From Pseudogymnoascus destructans (lineage: Eukaryota; Ascomycota; Leotiomycetes; Thelebolales; Thelebolaceae): a stretch of DNA of 64,000 bases. The notes below the pieces were generated by a model that ran no database searches, had not been told where the DNA came from, and saw nothing but the letters and a program-made list of their open reading frames with translations. The stretch spans positions 1-64,000 of the forward strand of contig NW_020167558.1 of assembly GCF_001641265.1 (NCBI RefSeq). The letters run 5' to 3'. The position numbers and the translations under genes are program-made. Below are positions 41,091-52,780 of the stretch, piece by piece (position 1 is the stretch's first letter; each line of letters starts with the position of its first letter).

Positions 41091-42831
41091 TACACAAATA
41101 CAGGCAACATAGCCGTATTTAGCACAAATGAGTTTAAACGGCGCACCATATGCCCCGCAATTTCCAAGGGGTATGCATCGGTCAATGTTTTCGTCTAGTT
41201 GTGCTTTTAGTAAACCCATCAAATCCTCCGAGGTGATGGGGTGTTTGATGAAATCTTGACCCCGACGATGAAGCTTCACGTTTGGACAACACTCGTCTAG
41301 GATACCTCCCGTCTGCAGCCCTAATAAACATCTCTGGGTGCAAAACTGTGCATCATGGCGTTTCGAATGGCTGCCTTGATCTTTCCCAGCCTCGCGTTGA
41401 CGAGCCGCTCGTTGCGCGGAAGGGGAAGATGTGACCTGGCTGAAGCCTCGTTTGCGTGCGGTCGCTTGATTCGAGTCGGAGCCTGACGATTCTGGCGACT
41501 GAATCCGGTGTCGGACATCTGATGGGGCACAGCTGGCTTGAGACCTCGTGGGCACTCGGCGACCTGCTGTTGGAGATTCTAGTGGAGGCGATAATGGTTG
41601 GTAGTCCGAACCCGGTTCTGGACTTACATACTCTGAGTTGGTACTATCGGAGTGCAGAGTGATTTGCTCTAAGACTTCCTTAGGGATCTGAGAACGAGCG
41701 TGGTCGAAGCTAGTTGTCCACAAATAAAGACGCGACTGTGTAGTATTTCTCCATTCCTGGTCACGAACAGGGGAATGGAACGCCATCAGACACAGACACA
41801 GAACCCTGGCGATGGAGGTATTCGGCTCTTGGAGACTTTGTTTGCTGTTAGGATCACAGAGAAAGTAGTACAATGTGCTAGGATCATCGTATGGAACGCG
41901 GAGAAGGACACAGGCGACCCGTTAGTGATATAAGAGTACTCGAGTCCCTCCTGAATCATCACATGGTATTCCTGGACAATGGCGGAGCACACGAGCCGCT
42001 CTGCATTGTATTTCAGTTTTTCCGCGTGATTCGTCGTGATTTTGTTTGATCTGACCATGCATTTCCATAAGTCCATTTCCCTAAGCCCCACGCGAAGTGC
42101 TTCCATAGAAAGCTTGTGGGGAGGCTTGTATTCGACCGTAGTGAGGAGGGTGTTAGTGTTGCCGTCGACTCGGTGGATGCAGAACTGATCGGGTCGGGGG
42201 CGATGTATGCCTGATGGTTGGTCTGCATTTGCCTCGCTACCGCCGCGTGGATTGAAAGAGTTGGTGTGATTGTCGAACCAGATTCCATCTCAAGTCCGAA
42301 TTCGTCTCGGGCAGCGTCGATTTTGCATAGCTCTGCAATTATATCACGGACGTGATCTTCCACGGCAGTTCGCTCGTAGTTCTCGAGACCTTGTTCACTG
42401 CTAATTGGACGGAGACCGAATCGTCTTGCATCCTCCTCAAGCGCAATCAAGGGGGTAAACAAACGTGCTCGGGCTTCCTGGGAAGGCTGGAGGTAGTTGC
42501 ACACAGAGCTGTAGATCTTTTGCTGTCGAGCTGAACAATCGGTCCACAGTGCTAGTCGTGTGGGGCAATATTTACCGGTGGGAAGGGGTATGTTCCCTGT
42601 AGTCGAGCGAGATGGTGATTCGACTCTCAACGATCGGGAGAGTAAACTGTGGCAGAAGCGCATGAGTTCTGCAAAAGTCGTTCGTTGATTGCGCTCCCTT
42701 TCCTGTCTCTCTTTATCCTTAGCATTTTTTTCTCACTCTTCAGCTTGCTTCCGTCTCTCTGTTTCCTGCTTCTCTCGCTCTTCGGCCTGCAAAAAGAGTT
42801 TCTTGTAATCGGTGGGGCTGGTATTGGCCAT
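41091..42831 (-). pseudogene. Fungal kinase-like family gene, broken and cut by the MULE
   Basis: Starts at 42831 on the minus strand (MANTSPTDYKKLFLQAEERE) with a Glu/Arg-rich helix. TGA follows near 42735, then PTGKYCPTRLALWTDCSARQ, LFTPLIALEEDARRFGLRPI and YERTAVEDHVRDIIAELCKI. A shift leads to IHRVDGNTNTLLTTVEYKPP and EYHVMIQEGLEYSYITNG. A second shift, near 41935, leads to ACVLLRVPYDDPSTLYYFLC. The last part has CTQRCLLGLQTGGILDECCP and LLKAQLDENIDRCIPLGNCG, ending KLICAKYGYVA at the MULE edge. This layout is that of fungal proteins whose C-terminus is a protein-kinase-like domain, here missing. Confidence 0.7.
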
Positions 42832-43549
42832 CGGGCATCGGGTTGTCGAAAGGAAGAGCGGGAGTAGTGACCAGTGCCTTATTCATCTTTAAGTTAGCTT
42901 ACCCGTATTTCGGCTAAAGTATTTTCCGGAACCGGGTGCTATGGTGATTGGTTGGTATGGCCCACGACAAAGTACGTCCGTTACAACAGAACTTGCACAA
43001 AAAATAAGAAATAGGCATCTAATGTACTGTAGCCCCAAATATATCGAGTAAATTCAAATTTTCCATAATATACTTTGAAACAGCAAAGAATCCAATCCTA
43101 TCCTATCCATAATTGTCGTGTCCGGGGAAGACGAAGGGTTTGGGGAGACGATGGCAACCGACCGCATTTCGTATGGAAGACAACAAAAAACCGACGTATA
43201 CAATGAGTTACGAGACAGTCGTCCCATCTGTCATGAATAGGCAGCTTGGCCTGGAATATTGGTTGGGTTGGAGAAGTCAGTAGTACTCTCCTACAGTGAC
43301 ATTTAGAAGTGTACTACTCAGTTTCGAATCCTCGCACAAAGGGGCGCTTGCTCTTCCATATCGACAATTGTCACGGTCAGGGGCTCCGGCCGAGGATACC
43401 AAGGATAACCAAGAGGAGTACCAAAGTCGCTAAGGCCTTGGTTCAAGGAGAGCACGGCACAAGGGTATATGTAGGACGGAGCTGGCTTCAATAGGAAGCC
43501 AGCGGCTAGTTTTTAACAACTACCTACGAACGGAGGGACGACTCACCGT
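42832..43549. other. Intergenic DNA without recognised features
   Basis: About 0.7 kb. No coding region is supported. The first 150 bp would have been the promoter of the broken kinase-like gene. Confidence 0.5.
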
Positions 43550-43975
43550 CGACAGACCTTGAGAGCGAGGCAGTTGGGAGAGGAGAACCCCACCCGGAGA
43601 ACGACGAGCAGGACCCACTAGAAGCCCTGCTCCAACGAGAGCGTAACTAAGAAAGCAACTCGAACAGCGAGCGGTTCAAGCCCGCATCGATGAACTCGAA
43701 TACCAGCTCCAACGGGGGGACCTCGACGAGAACCACAGTCAGCCCTCGCGAGCCCCACCTCAACGGTCTGAATCGTCGTCAAAACGCCAGGCCGGCTCTG
43801 AATCCGACGACGAAGAAGGGAGCCAGTCGACCTACCCCCAACGCCGTAACCATGCTAGCCTTCGCATGCCCACCTGAATACCGTGGCAAGAACATAAAGG
43901 AGCACAAGGAGTTCATATGGGCATGCGAACTCGTGTTCCGCGAATCGCCGGTGTTCATCTAATATTACATTAACC
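43550..43975 (+). pseudogene. Ty3-type gag N-terminal fragment
   Basis: The plus strand at about 43640-43740 reads a coiled coil (KQLEQRAVQARIDELEYQLQ, then RGDLDENHSQPSRAPPQ), followed by an acidic linker (SESDDEEGSQSTYPQRRN). A shift leads into CPPEYRGKNIKEHKEFIWAC and ELVFRESP, the typical start of a fungal Gypsy capsid domain. It ends at a TAA near 43961 and nothing else of the element remains. It is the last repeat before the gene-dense segment. Confidence 0.6.
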
Positions 43976-44169
43976 TGAGAACAGACATCCCACCGGCCCT
44001 ACCCGCTGAAAACAAGTCCGCCAGCCTGAAAACTCCAAAGGGCTTATCCAGATCCAACCAAGCCCTATCTAAAAGCGCCACACCCGAGGAACGCATAGTT
44101 ACCCACCCCCACTGCACACTAAACAAAGACATAAAAATCCAAACAAATGTCCTACTCCTTCCCCCCTCC

Positions 44170-47100
44170 TCATTTCTTAGGAAGCTCCACAAACACCTTC
44201 CTAAAGATCTCCCGACTCTTAAACAGATTCGTCAACCTCAACCGCTCATTATCCAAATGCGCGCTATCGCTCGCCTGCCCGCACGGCAGATGCGCCGCGG
44301 GTGCCCCAAACTCCTTCTCCAAAAAGCGGATGCTGGGGATACTGCCGCCCTCTCTGATATACAGCGGCTTCCTCCCCTTTGGCGCCTCGTCGCCGTCAGC
44401 GGGGAGCGTAGGCTCACGCATGTTCGCGAGAGAGGTGTGATCGTTGCCATTGGTGAGGAGGTTAGCCGTAGCGGGCGTTGGTTTGAGGCTTGGGCTGGCT
44501 TGTATAGCACTCTGTGGTTTCGGTGTGTCTTTGCGGGGGGAGGGCCGGGTAGGAGGATCGATGGGACCCCAGACTTCCATGATTGCCTTTTCGAGAGTCT
44601 GGAAGATAGCGTTATCGGGGTTTCCGAGCCAAGGCTCGGCTTGGTTGTCGATGGTAATGGTGAGATGGTTATGGGTGTCTAGTTCTTGGAAGGCGGCGTT
44701 GAGGTAGGTTTTGAGGGACTCGATGACATCCTCTACTTCTTGGTTTGGGACGAGGCGGAGAGAGATGGCGGCGCTGGCGTGGCAGGATACGAGGGAGCCT
44801 TCGGGGCCGGAGACTTTGTAGCGGTGGACTGTTAGGTTGGGCTGGCGCCATCGAGCCATTAGCGATGCTTTGAGGGCGGAGGCTGGTCCCAGCTCGGGGT
44901 TTCGGCGGATTAGGGTATCTGTAATATCGTCGTAGCGGGCTTCTTCGGCTTCCGTCACTGGTAGGATATTATCGTAGAACCCTGGGATTTTGATGTGATT
45001 GTGGCGGCCCTTCAACTCTGAGAGGATGGACGTCAAATCGAAGAGCGGCTCATCCATCATGAAACTTCCGTCAACACCACTGTGGACATCAGGGTGGTTG
45101 CTGTCAACGCTGATGGTGGCGTGGAGGACACCTCTAAGACCGTATGTCAAGCATGGAACGTCGTCATCGAGCCAGTAACTGTTTGCAAGTAAGATGTAGT
45201 CGATGTCTCCAATAAGCTCCTTGTTGCGCTTGACAGCCTCCATGAACCCTCTCGACCCAGACTCTTCCTCGCCTTCGATGAGAAATACAACGTCGGAATC
45301 AAGCAACCCTTCGTTTTTGCAGTCGACAACAGCGTACAATGCCGCCATTATAGGCCCCTTATTATCAGACACTCCTCTACCATACAGGTAGCCATTGATG
45401 CCCTTCATCTGGAACGGGTCGATAATCCAATTTCCCTTCTTATCATCGGCACCAACAACATCGTAATGTCCATAGAACAGGATCTTCTTGCGCTTCGCAG
45501 ATATGGCCTGTTTCCCGCTGAACCTTGCAAAAACCACCGGGTTGTGGTGGTTATCAGTGTTCAACATCTCAGTCTCCGCACCATACTTCTTGAAAAGCTT
45601 TCGCAAGAAAGTGGCACCGCGGCGGCAATCCTCGGCGTGATCAGGTCTCGATGAAATGGTCTTGTAGGACACAAATTCCTGCAGTGACTTAATAAGGACG
45701 TCTTCTTGGAATTCCCCAACACTGTTGGCCCTGGGGTGGCTTTCGCTGAAGTTCCAAATCGATACTGAGCTATCGCTAGCTCCGGTAATGTAGAAGCGCT
45801 GGCCGTTGTAGTTGGTTGTCGCGGATGCCATAACCTTGCCTTCATGGCTCTTCCAGCGGTTCATGCACTGATACTTCTGGGAGAAGTTTTCCGAGCTCCG
45901 ATTGTACTGGCCATACTGCACGGTACTGTATTTCTAGAGGTTCTGTTAGTACCAGTTGCCAATGGACGAGACAAGCCACACTTACCCTTGAGAATCCGGT
46001 AGCCCCAGCACTGAATAGGAAACCCCAGCCCATCTGGAGAGCCATCACATCCCCATTGTGAGCCTTGATAACCCGGAGCTTTTGCTTAGTGTCAAAATCC
46101 CACAACTCAATGACGCCCCGAAGCTTTCCGCTGTATAGGAAAGATCCATCCAAGGCGAGGGATAGCACAGACTCCGCATCATCTTCACCGAGGCAAGCAA
46201 TCTCCTCAATCACATCATTTGGATCCTCGCTGAGCTTCCAAAGCTTGATCGACCCATCACCCCCACCAGATATAAGTATTTCCTCATCCGGCTCGACCAG
46301 CCTGCTCGCACCACGCACCATGAGCATGCAGTATACATATCCAAAGTGTGCGTAGTGCTTCATATGCGCCTGGTCAATCTCGAGAATATCGCCGCCAGTC
46401 GCCAACTGAGCAGAGCGCCCAGGCGACGCAGAGCGAGTTGGCCCTTTCGCCCCAGCCTGCTTGGAGTCGAAGAACCTGTGGTTCCGCTTATCTGGGTGTC
46501 CCTCCTCATTCGGCGTCTGCCTGGAATCCGAATCTTTCAGGCTGCACCATTGAATGCTTGTGTTCTGCGCTCCGAGATATATGGTTTGGAATTGGGTCGA
46601 GTACGCCACGCTGAAGATGTCGCCAACATCGTACGTGCTGTAGATGTGGTATTTGCGCTTGAGGCTGTATGGGCACCATGCATTGACAATGGCGTCTCCT
46701 GCGCCAGAGAAGAGGAGCTGGCCATCTTGCGACAGAGTGAGGCAGAGGACGGCTCGTTTGTGTGCTTTTATCCGGGCGACGAGTTCGTACGAAGCCAGCG
46801 ACCACGCTAGAATGTCGCCATCTTGTGTTCCGGCGTATATGAATTTGTCGGAAACCGTCAGTGCAAGGATCGAGCTGTCGTGCTGGACCCGGTGAAAGAG
46901 CTCTGGCGATGACTCGTCTGCGTATGCGCTCTGGGCTAGAGTCGATCGGTCCGCTGTGATGTGTCGGTCGCCATCTTCGCTGGATGGGGTATTGAGAGCT
47001 TCTTCTGCAATTATGTTAGAAACATTGCGCCCCTGAGAGCGTTCTCCTCTCTTGGAGCTCCCTCCTTGATGTTCCATTTGTGTAGAGTTGAGGCTCGAAC

Positions 47101-47534
47101 CCCACGTCGGTTCTCGGTGATGGTAAGTTTGCAAGGTAGGGAACCTCGATTCGTTTTGGCCTCTCCACCAACAAACATCAAGGCTCACCGTCTCAATACA
47201 TACGTGCGAACTTGAGCACAAATGCGAAGGCTTCGATCTTTGAAGATTGACTGGATCACAAATTGAAGCTAGATTTGTCCACAAGAGCGGCGAAAGGAAA
47301 TATATAAGGAGCTTGCTTACCACTGTCTTGATCACTACTACTAGTGTTGGAGCTGCTCCAGTAGCGGCGGAGTGAGTCGAGTGAAGGCCCATGATCCACC
47401 AGACCCTCTACACTACGATATTGCAGAGGCATCAGACGAGCGATTGCAGAATCTCTGAAGCTGCTAGTTCTTGCGCAGGCGTTCCACCGCTCAAGGCGAC
47501 GATATTCTTGGGGGGTAGTGGCTTGGGTTGGCAT
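44170..47534 (-). CDS. dug2: WD40-M20 metallopeptidase, Dug2-like (glutathione degradation)
   Basis: Exon 1 is 47534-47321. Exon 2 starts at 47268 or 47250 (two in-frame acceptors) and ends at 45986; a 52-bp intron (45985-45934) precedes exon 3, 45933-44170. The product is about 1086 aa. The N-terminal half has WD40-type repeats (LALTVSDKFIYAGTQDGDIL, VLCLTLSQDGQLLFSGAGDA, ILISGGGDGSIKLWKL). The C-terminal half is an M20 peptidase with metal and catalytic residues present: ILFYGHYDVVGADD, GRGVSDNKGPIMA, FLIEGEEESGSRGF, VHSGVDG and a late His in ASDSAHLDNERLR. In yeast Dug2 works with Dug3 in cytosolic breakdown of glutathione. An unusual Pro/Thr-rich insertion (about 490-430 residues before the end is normal; here near PPTRPSPRKDTPKP) lies before the last metal ligand. 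The gene looks intact. Confidence 0.88.
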
Positions 47535-48759
47535 AATTCAGAGCTTTTCTCGCATCACGGACGCTGGACACTGGACCCTTATGGCGCAAGAACCAGGGCT
47601 AATGGCGAAATCTCTCAATTTATATACAGAGTCTCTCGAGGAAAGAGAGAGTGACAGACTAACCCCTTGTTCATTTGACAGGAGCGATTCTCCAGTCCGT
47701 TTGCTCCATGTTTTTTTTGGGGTTTCACATGGCGCAGTAGAGCCAGCATGACTCTCCCCACGTATACTACCTATCATAACTGGATAAAGGAAGTTGCTAC
47801 CAAGTAATTGTTTGAGGATCGTCAGGAACATTGCTACAGATATATTGGCTAACTGCAATTGATCGTGCAGTGGCCTTGTTTAGTTTGGGTAATATGGGAG
47901 ATGACATTTCAAGGTCGAGTGCCACGTCGAAAAGACGTGGCGTGGCCATGGTGGAGAGAAACTGATAATTTTTGTTTTTATCCTGGGCAGCTCGTCCTGT
48001 CAAACCAAGGCCTCGAAAAGCGCACGATAGCTGGATAAGTGCCCAATGGAACAGCTACCAGTGTTGACAGTTTATCATTGTTGGTGGTGGGTTTTTTAAC
48101 TGTTGGGAATGGAGGATGGATAGGACTGGGGGCGGTGAGTCCGTGATAGATCTTGGAAGTCTCAAATTCGTGATTTGATTTCTGGAGAGTATGAGACACA
48201 AGTCAGTTATCAAATTTGATCATCCTCCTATCCCTGAGCACGTGACTCATTAGGACCTTGCGCCCATGATGGCGCAAGGTCCCTGGCACCATGAATATGA
48301 CTCCTATAATTGAGAAATGTTTTATAACTCAAACGGCTTCCTCTAATAAAGCCTCAGAAGCAGCGATATAGTAAAATTTGTATTTTTATAGCCACCATTT
48401 TTGCTTATTCCAACTATGTCCAAAATGTCCGTAGCCTTTTACACCCGCGGAACCTACCGGCAACCATTCCGACCGCGCTAGTAAATTCTAAGCCGCATCA
48501 TCTTGCTTCCATCGAAAAAAGGGCCAATCTAACAATTTCCCACGATCCGCCGAACGACGACAACCCCCGGGCCCCATCTCTCATCACCAAGGCCGCTATA
48601 CCACCTAACCCACACGCATCTCCTTCGCGAATCCGAAAGGAGCCAACAACTCTCCGACGCCGACCGAACCGGCCAGCCTTGCAACTTTCCGTCCGTCAAC
48701 AGGCCTTCGAGGAGTTTGGGGGGATTTGAGAAGCGGGACATATACAGCCATTATAGAAG
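47535..48759. other. Divergent intergenic region, dug2-like and tim17
   Basis: About 1.2 kb separates the two divergent starts. CACGTG-like and CCAAT-like words occur but I cannot assign them. No small gene is convincing. Confidence 0.5.
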
Positions 48760-49439
48760 ATGGATCACACCCGAGACCCATGTCCGTGGGTGGCACTCAA
48801 TGATTTCGGCGGTGCCTTTTCCATGGGAGTAAGACAGCCCTGGCGCCCCCGTCCGTCCCCCTTGTTATCGAAATTTTGCTGACTCCCCGACAAGGCCATC
48901 GGAGGCGCTGTATGGCACGGTGTCAAGGGCTTCAGGAACTCGCCATACGGCGAGCGTAGGATCGGTGCGCTCACGGCTATCAAGGCGCGAGCGCCTGTGC
49001 TGGGTGGAAACTTTGGTGTTTGGGGAGGCTTGTTCTCGACTTTTGACTGCGCGGTGAAGGGGATTCGCAAGAAGGAGGATCCCTATAATGCTAGTATGTT
49101 CTCCATACCGCTGAGTGCTGTGCTCCTGGCACGGAGTTTCGACTGGGGAGATGAGTTGTGCTGACACGTTCGCAGTTATTGCTGGATTTTTCACGGGAGG
49201 CGCGTTGGCTGTTAGAGGCGGCATGAAGGCGGCGAGGAACTCGGCGATAGGATGTGCCTGCCTGCTCGCAGTTATCGAGGGTGTCGGAATCGGATTCCAG
49301 AGGATGATGGCGGAGAACACGAGATTAGATGTTCGTATTTCTGTCCCCTTTCACTTCGACTTTTGCTAACACTCCTTCACAGTTGCCACCACCACCACCT
49401 CCTCCTTCCGACAGCAAGGCTATGCCAGCCCTGGCTTAA
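48760..49439 (+). CDS. tim17: Mitochondrial inner-membrane translocase subunit Tim17
   Basis: Exons are 48760-48828, 48895-49093, 49176-49330 and 49383-49439, all with GT-AG introns (66, 82 and 52 bp); the join gives 159 aa with no stop. The protein starts MDHTRDPCPWVALNDFGGAF and continues GGAIWHGVKGFRNSPYGER, as in Tim17. The four hydrophobic helices with GxxxG-type glycines are present (GNFGVWGGLFSTFDCAVKG; IIAGFFTGGALAVRGG; AIGCACLLAVIEGVGIGFQR). The N-terminal acidic residues (D2, E/D region) and the conserved C10...C77 pair are visible in the spliced sequence. Tim17 forms the presequence translocase (TIM23 complex) with Tim23. The proline-rich tail is short, as in other ascomycetes. Confidence 0.95.
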
Positions 49440-49685
49440 GCTTGCTTCCGATACGCATCGAACGCGTACCGCGTCTCAACTCTTCTATGCATATCTGCGA
49501 GACACTGGACTGGGAATTTTTTAAAACGTGTTTGTTTGCATAGGTGGTGGGAAACGGTGTATTATATATATATATGTGTAGAAGGATACTTGTGCTAAAA
49601 AGATAATGAAATCAGATTCGAAACTTATAGCCGTGGCATCTATGTACAGTATAGTTTCAACTGGCGTGACATGTTGTGTTCTCCG
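49440..49685. other. Convergent 3' region
   Basis: The end of tim17 and the end of the asparaginase gene face each other here. A (TA)n run at about 49562-49576 is the only notable feature. Confidence 0.5.
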
Positions 49686-51082
49686 TCAAGCCTTCTCCCT
49701 CTTCAAATCCCTAGGGTCATACTCCTTCCCTTCGTTCTCGTACCCTCCCAGGCCCTCATACTGACCTTCATTCCAAACCCTCGCAACAGCCTTACCGTCC
49801 TCATTCACCGTCGCCCTAAACATCCCACCACAGTTATACTCCGCCAAAACATACGCCCCAGTCCCCCTAACCTCCCCATCAGGCCCCTTAACAACAGCGC
49901 ACTCAATCCCAATCATTCCTCCCTCACCCTCCCCCGTCTTCTTCCACCTCTTCCCAGCACTCTTCTGCAACTCCCCGCCAGGTCCCGTAACCTCCCTCAG
50001 CGCCTCACCCAGCGACGTCGTCGACCCATCCCCCCTATACTTCGCAATAGCAGACACAGTCCTCACAGCATTGGTCCTCAAAAACGAATCCCCATTCCCC
50101 GTCCCCGATATCCCCATCGCCCTCACCACTATATCCCCGCCCCTCGGCACCACCTCTCCCCCAAGGGCAAATACCCAACCCCCCCCACCCCGGAAAGCAA
50201 TCCGCCAACACCCCCCTCAACGCCCCCTCCACCTCCACCACCGCCCCCTCCCCTCTAACAACCCCTCCCACTCCTCCGCCCAAAACCCCGCCCCCAACGT
50301 CGGCGTATCCCCCACCCTCCCCGCAAGTTTATTCGTCATCCCCCCCGTACTCGTCGCCGCACAAACCACCCCCTCCGCATCCAGCGCCACCGCCCCACAC
50401 GTCCCCTGGCTCACAAACACATCCGCATCCCACGTCGCACATCCGCCTTGCTTCTCCCACTCCAGGCCGGTAACATGTTCATCCCACCGCTTCTGTGTGA
50501 AGAAAAACGAGGGCTCCACGAGATCGACGCCCCATTCTTTGGCGAGGCGCTCGGCGCCTGGGCCGAAGAGTTGGGAGTGCCCTTGTGCCCCGCTGGCGTT
50601 CATCAGCACCCCCTCTTCGTCGGCGATCATAGGGCCGCGGTGCTCCCCGTTCCCGGAATCTAAGTCCGTCTCCCCGCGTAACAGCATTTGCCGCGCAAGC
50701 TCCACGGGGTTCCTCACCCTACTCAACCCCATAACCCCAACACCCCTCTTCTTCAGCCCCCTCGACACCATAACCGAAGCCTCGAGTTCATTAGTCCCAT
50801 CGCGGGTGAACACCGCGCCGTGGCCGGAGTTGAAGAGAGGGCAGTTCTCGAGGAGGGTGACGGCGTGGGTTGCGGCGTCGAGGGCGGTGGGGAGGGGGGA
50901 GGTGGTTTGGTAGGCGTGGGTGCGGGCGAGGATGTGGAGGAGGGCGGTGGTGAAGGCGTGGTGGTCTGCGGGGGGGAGGTTGGAGGGGAGGATGTTGCCG
51001 GCGCCGCCGTGTATGATAAGGCGGGGGCGGATGGGGGGGGGGAGGGGGTGGGGGTGAGGGGGGTGTATTCCATTTTGGGCAT
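49686..51082 (-). CDS. Ntn-hydrolase asparaginase (type-2), frame disturbed in homopolymer runs
   Basis: The minus strand encodes a full-length N-terminal-nucleophile asparaginase in three frames. From ATG 51082 (MPKMEYTPLTPTPSPPPSAP) the frame must shift at a C-run (GCCCCCGCC, about 51025) to read RLIIHGGAGNILPSNLPPAD. It then stays open through LFNSGHGAVFTRDGTNELEA to the nucleophile region (VSQGTCGAVALDAEGVVCAA; the Thr of GTCG cleaves the precursor) and STGGMTNKLAGRVGDTPTLG. After AEEWEG a second change leads to VVPRGGDIVVRAMGISGTGN and the stop at 49686. Both breaks sit in C/G-rich homopolymer DNA, so sequencing error is likely. Alternatively the gene is recently broken. Family role: hydrolysis of L-asparagine or isoaspartyl peptides. 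Confidence 0.75.
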
Positions 51083-51528
51083 TGTGGTGGTGGTGGGGTA
51101 GTGGAAGAAGAGGTGGGAGGACGAGGTGGATGGGTTATGGAGATGAGGTAGATGTATGGCTCGAGAAGTGCTGCGAGGACTAGGTGGTTACGTTGTGGAG
51201 GTGAGATAAACACAGTTCCAAAGAGGCAGCTTTGTGGTTACGACGGAAGCTAGTTAGTGGTGGCGGTAACCACCAGGTACCACATTGTGTCTCTTCACGG
51301 CATCTAATATCGCTATCAAATATTCTAAATAAACTCTCGCGGTATCCGAAATCCCATCTCTAACCCTCCGTAATCTATGCAACATGCGCTTGTAGATCCA
51401 AGTTTAATCCGCCATTCCCCAATTTTAACGCAAACTATCGTATAAATGACACTCGCCGAGAGGCATTATGTTGTACAATCCCATTCGTCCAGCCACCTAC
51501 TTCATTTTGGATAGAGCTGATGTGGCAA
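51083..51528. other. Intergenic DNA, asparaginase promoter and HIT gene 3' end
   Basis: Nothing recognisable beyond CT-rich stretches typical of fungal promoters near 51060-51130. Confidence 0.4.
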
Positions 51529-52168
51529 TTATATCTTCGGCTTCCCAGTTTCCTTGGCCAGTTCCTGTCTGAGTTTCTCAACCAGCTCGGCGGCTTCCTC
51601 CTCATCGAGGTCCGTTCTTTGTCCTCTCCCAAACATAGTAAAGCTCTTATTGCGAAGTTCAGGCGTCAAAGCCGGTCGAGGAATAATATGGAAATGAACA
51701 TGAGGCACAACCTGTGCAGCAGCAGCGCCTATAACACACACATATTAGCCATCTGCCCCATAACCCCCCCGCCGACCGCCCCCCCGCCCCGGTGCTTCAA
51801 CATGCAGCCAGCCCCAACCTACCATTATTCTGCACAATATTCCAATCCCACACCCCCGTCGCATTCGCCAACGTCCTACTCAGCACCGGCAACCAATACC
51901 CCAACTCCCTCGCCTCCTCATCCGTCACATCCGACACCTTCTCATGGTGCTTCCTCGTCGTCACCAGCAAGTGCCCCGGCGACAACGGCATGATATCCAA
52001 AAACGCCATCACCAGCGGCGTGCTGAGCACCACGAATGCGGATGGCGTGACCAGATCCGCGTTGAAGGCTACTGGCGCGGATGGGGGGGTCGCGGCGAAG
52101 GTGGTGCTGATGGTGCAGAAGGGGCAGTCGCCCACGCATTGCGACGGGTCGAAGGACATGCTGGACAA
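51529..52168 (-). CDS. HIT-domain nucleotide hydrolase
   Basis: Exon 1 is 52168-51823 and exon 2 is 51728-51529; the intron of 94 bp is GT-AG and the join gives 181 aa. A CPFC motif near residue 16 (VGDCPFCTIS) is the zinc-binding start of many HIT proteins. The core reads LVMAFLDIMPLSPGHLLVTT, then NIVQNNGAAAAQVVPHVHFH. The His-x-His-x-His triad is in VPHVHFHIIPRP, whose middle His is the nucleophile. An acidic C-terminal helix follows (DLDEEEAAELVEKLRQELAK). Such proteins hydrolyse AMP-linked nucleotides (Hint/Fhit type); the precise substrate cannot be told. The intron separates the triad from the rest of the core. Confidence 0.9.
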
Positions 52169-52780
52169 GGAGCGCGGAGTTGTGCGCAGTGTGGCTTCGT
52201 ATCTACAGACGCATTCCTCTACCCGTGTCGGCGAAAGAATTATCGGGTTGACGTGGGGGAAATGGTTATGGGCAAAAAATGTAGGTTGCGATGGTTTCTC
52301 CGGATTATAACTGCAAGGTGGGCCGAGGTTCGTAGCGATGCGGCTCCAATTCTATTATGGGAGATAGGAACGATAATGTAGGCAGGTGAAAATGGGAAAA
52401 TGGAGGCATTTATATGAGTCTAAATGGGCTGGCAGTGACTATTCTTTTGTTTTTCTTAGAGTCATGGGAAGTTTGTGCTGGGAAGATTGCGCACTGGACT
52501 GTGAATATGGAGATCGTAGCGGCGATGGGGAGCAATTGGCATTTGGGACCGGCGTATCGGTAGGGACTAGCTCGCCCTTTTTCACCAATCATTTGGATTT
52601 AATTTCCTGTATTTTTTACAAAATATGTACCTCTATATAAAAAAGGCATCTGTATAGATGAGGTGGATGGTCTCGCAACCATGCGTATAATATAAAAAAA
52701 ACCCTTGCTCCAAGAACACCCCCAAAAAGATTCCCACTGTGTATTTCCCCTGTATTTCCGCTCGCTCTGGTATCGCACGC
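52169..52780. other. Intergenic DNA
   Basis: No gene is supported in 0.6 kb. It lies upstream of the HIT gene and downstream of the next minus-strand gene. Confidence 0.5.

Noticed and set aside
50791..51213. Long Pro/His/Arg-rich minus-strand frame over the asparaginase 5' region
   Set aside because: Low-complexity shadow of C-rich DNA in a different frame from the recognisable enzyme.
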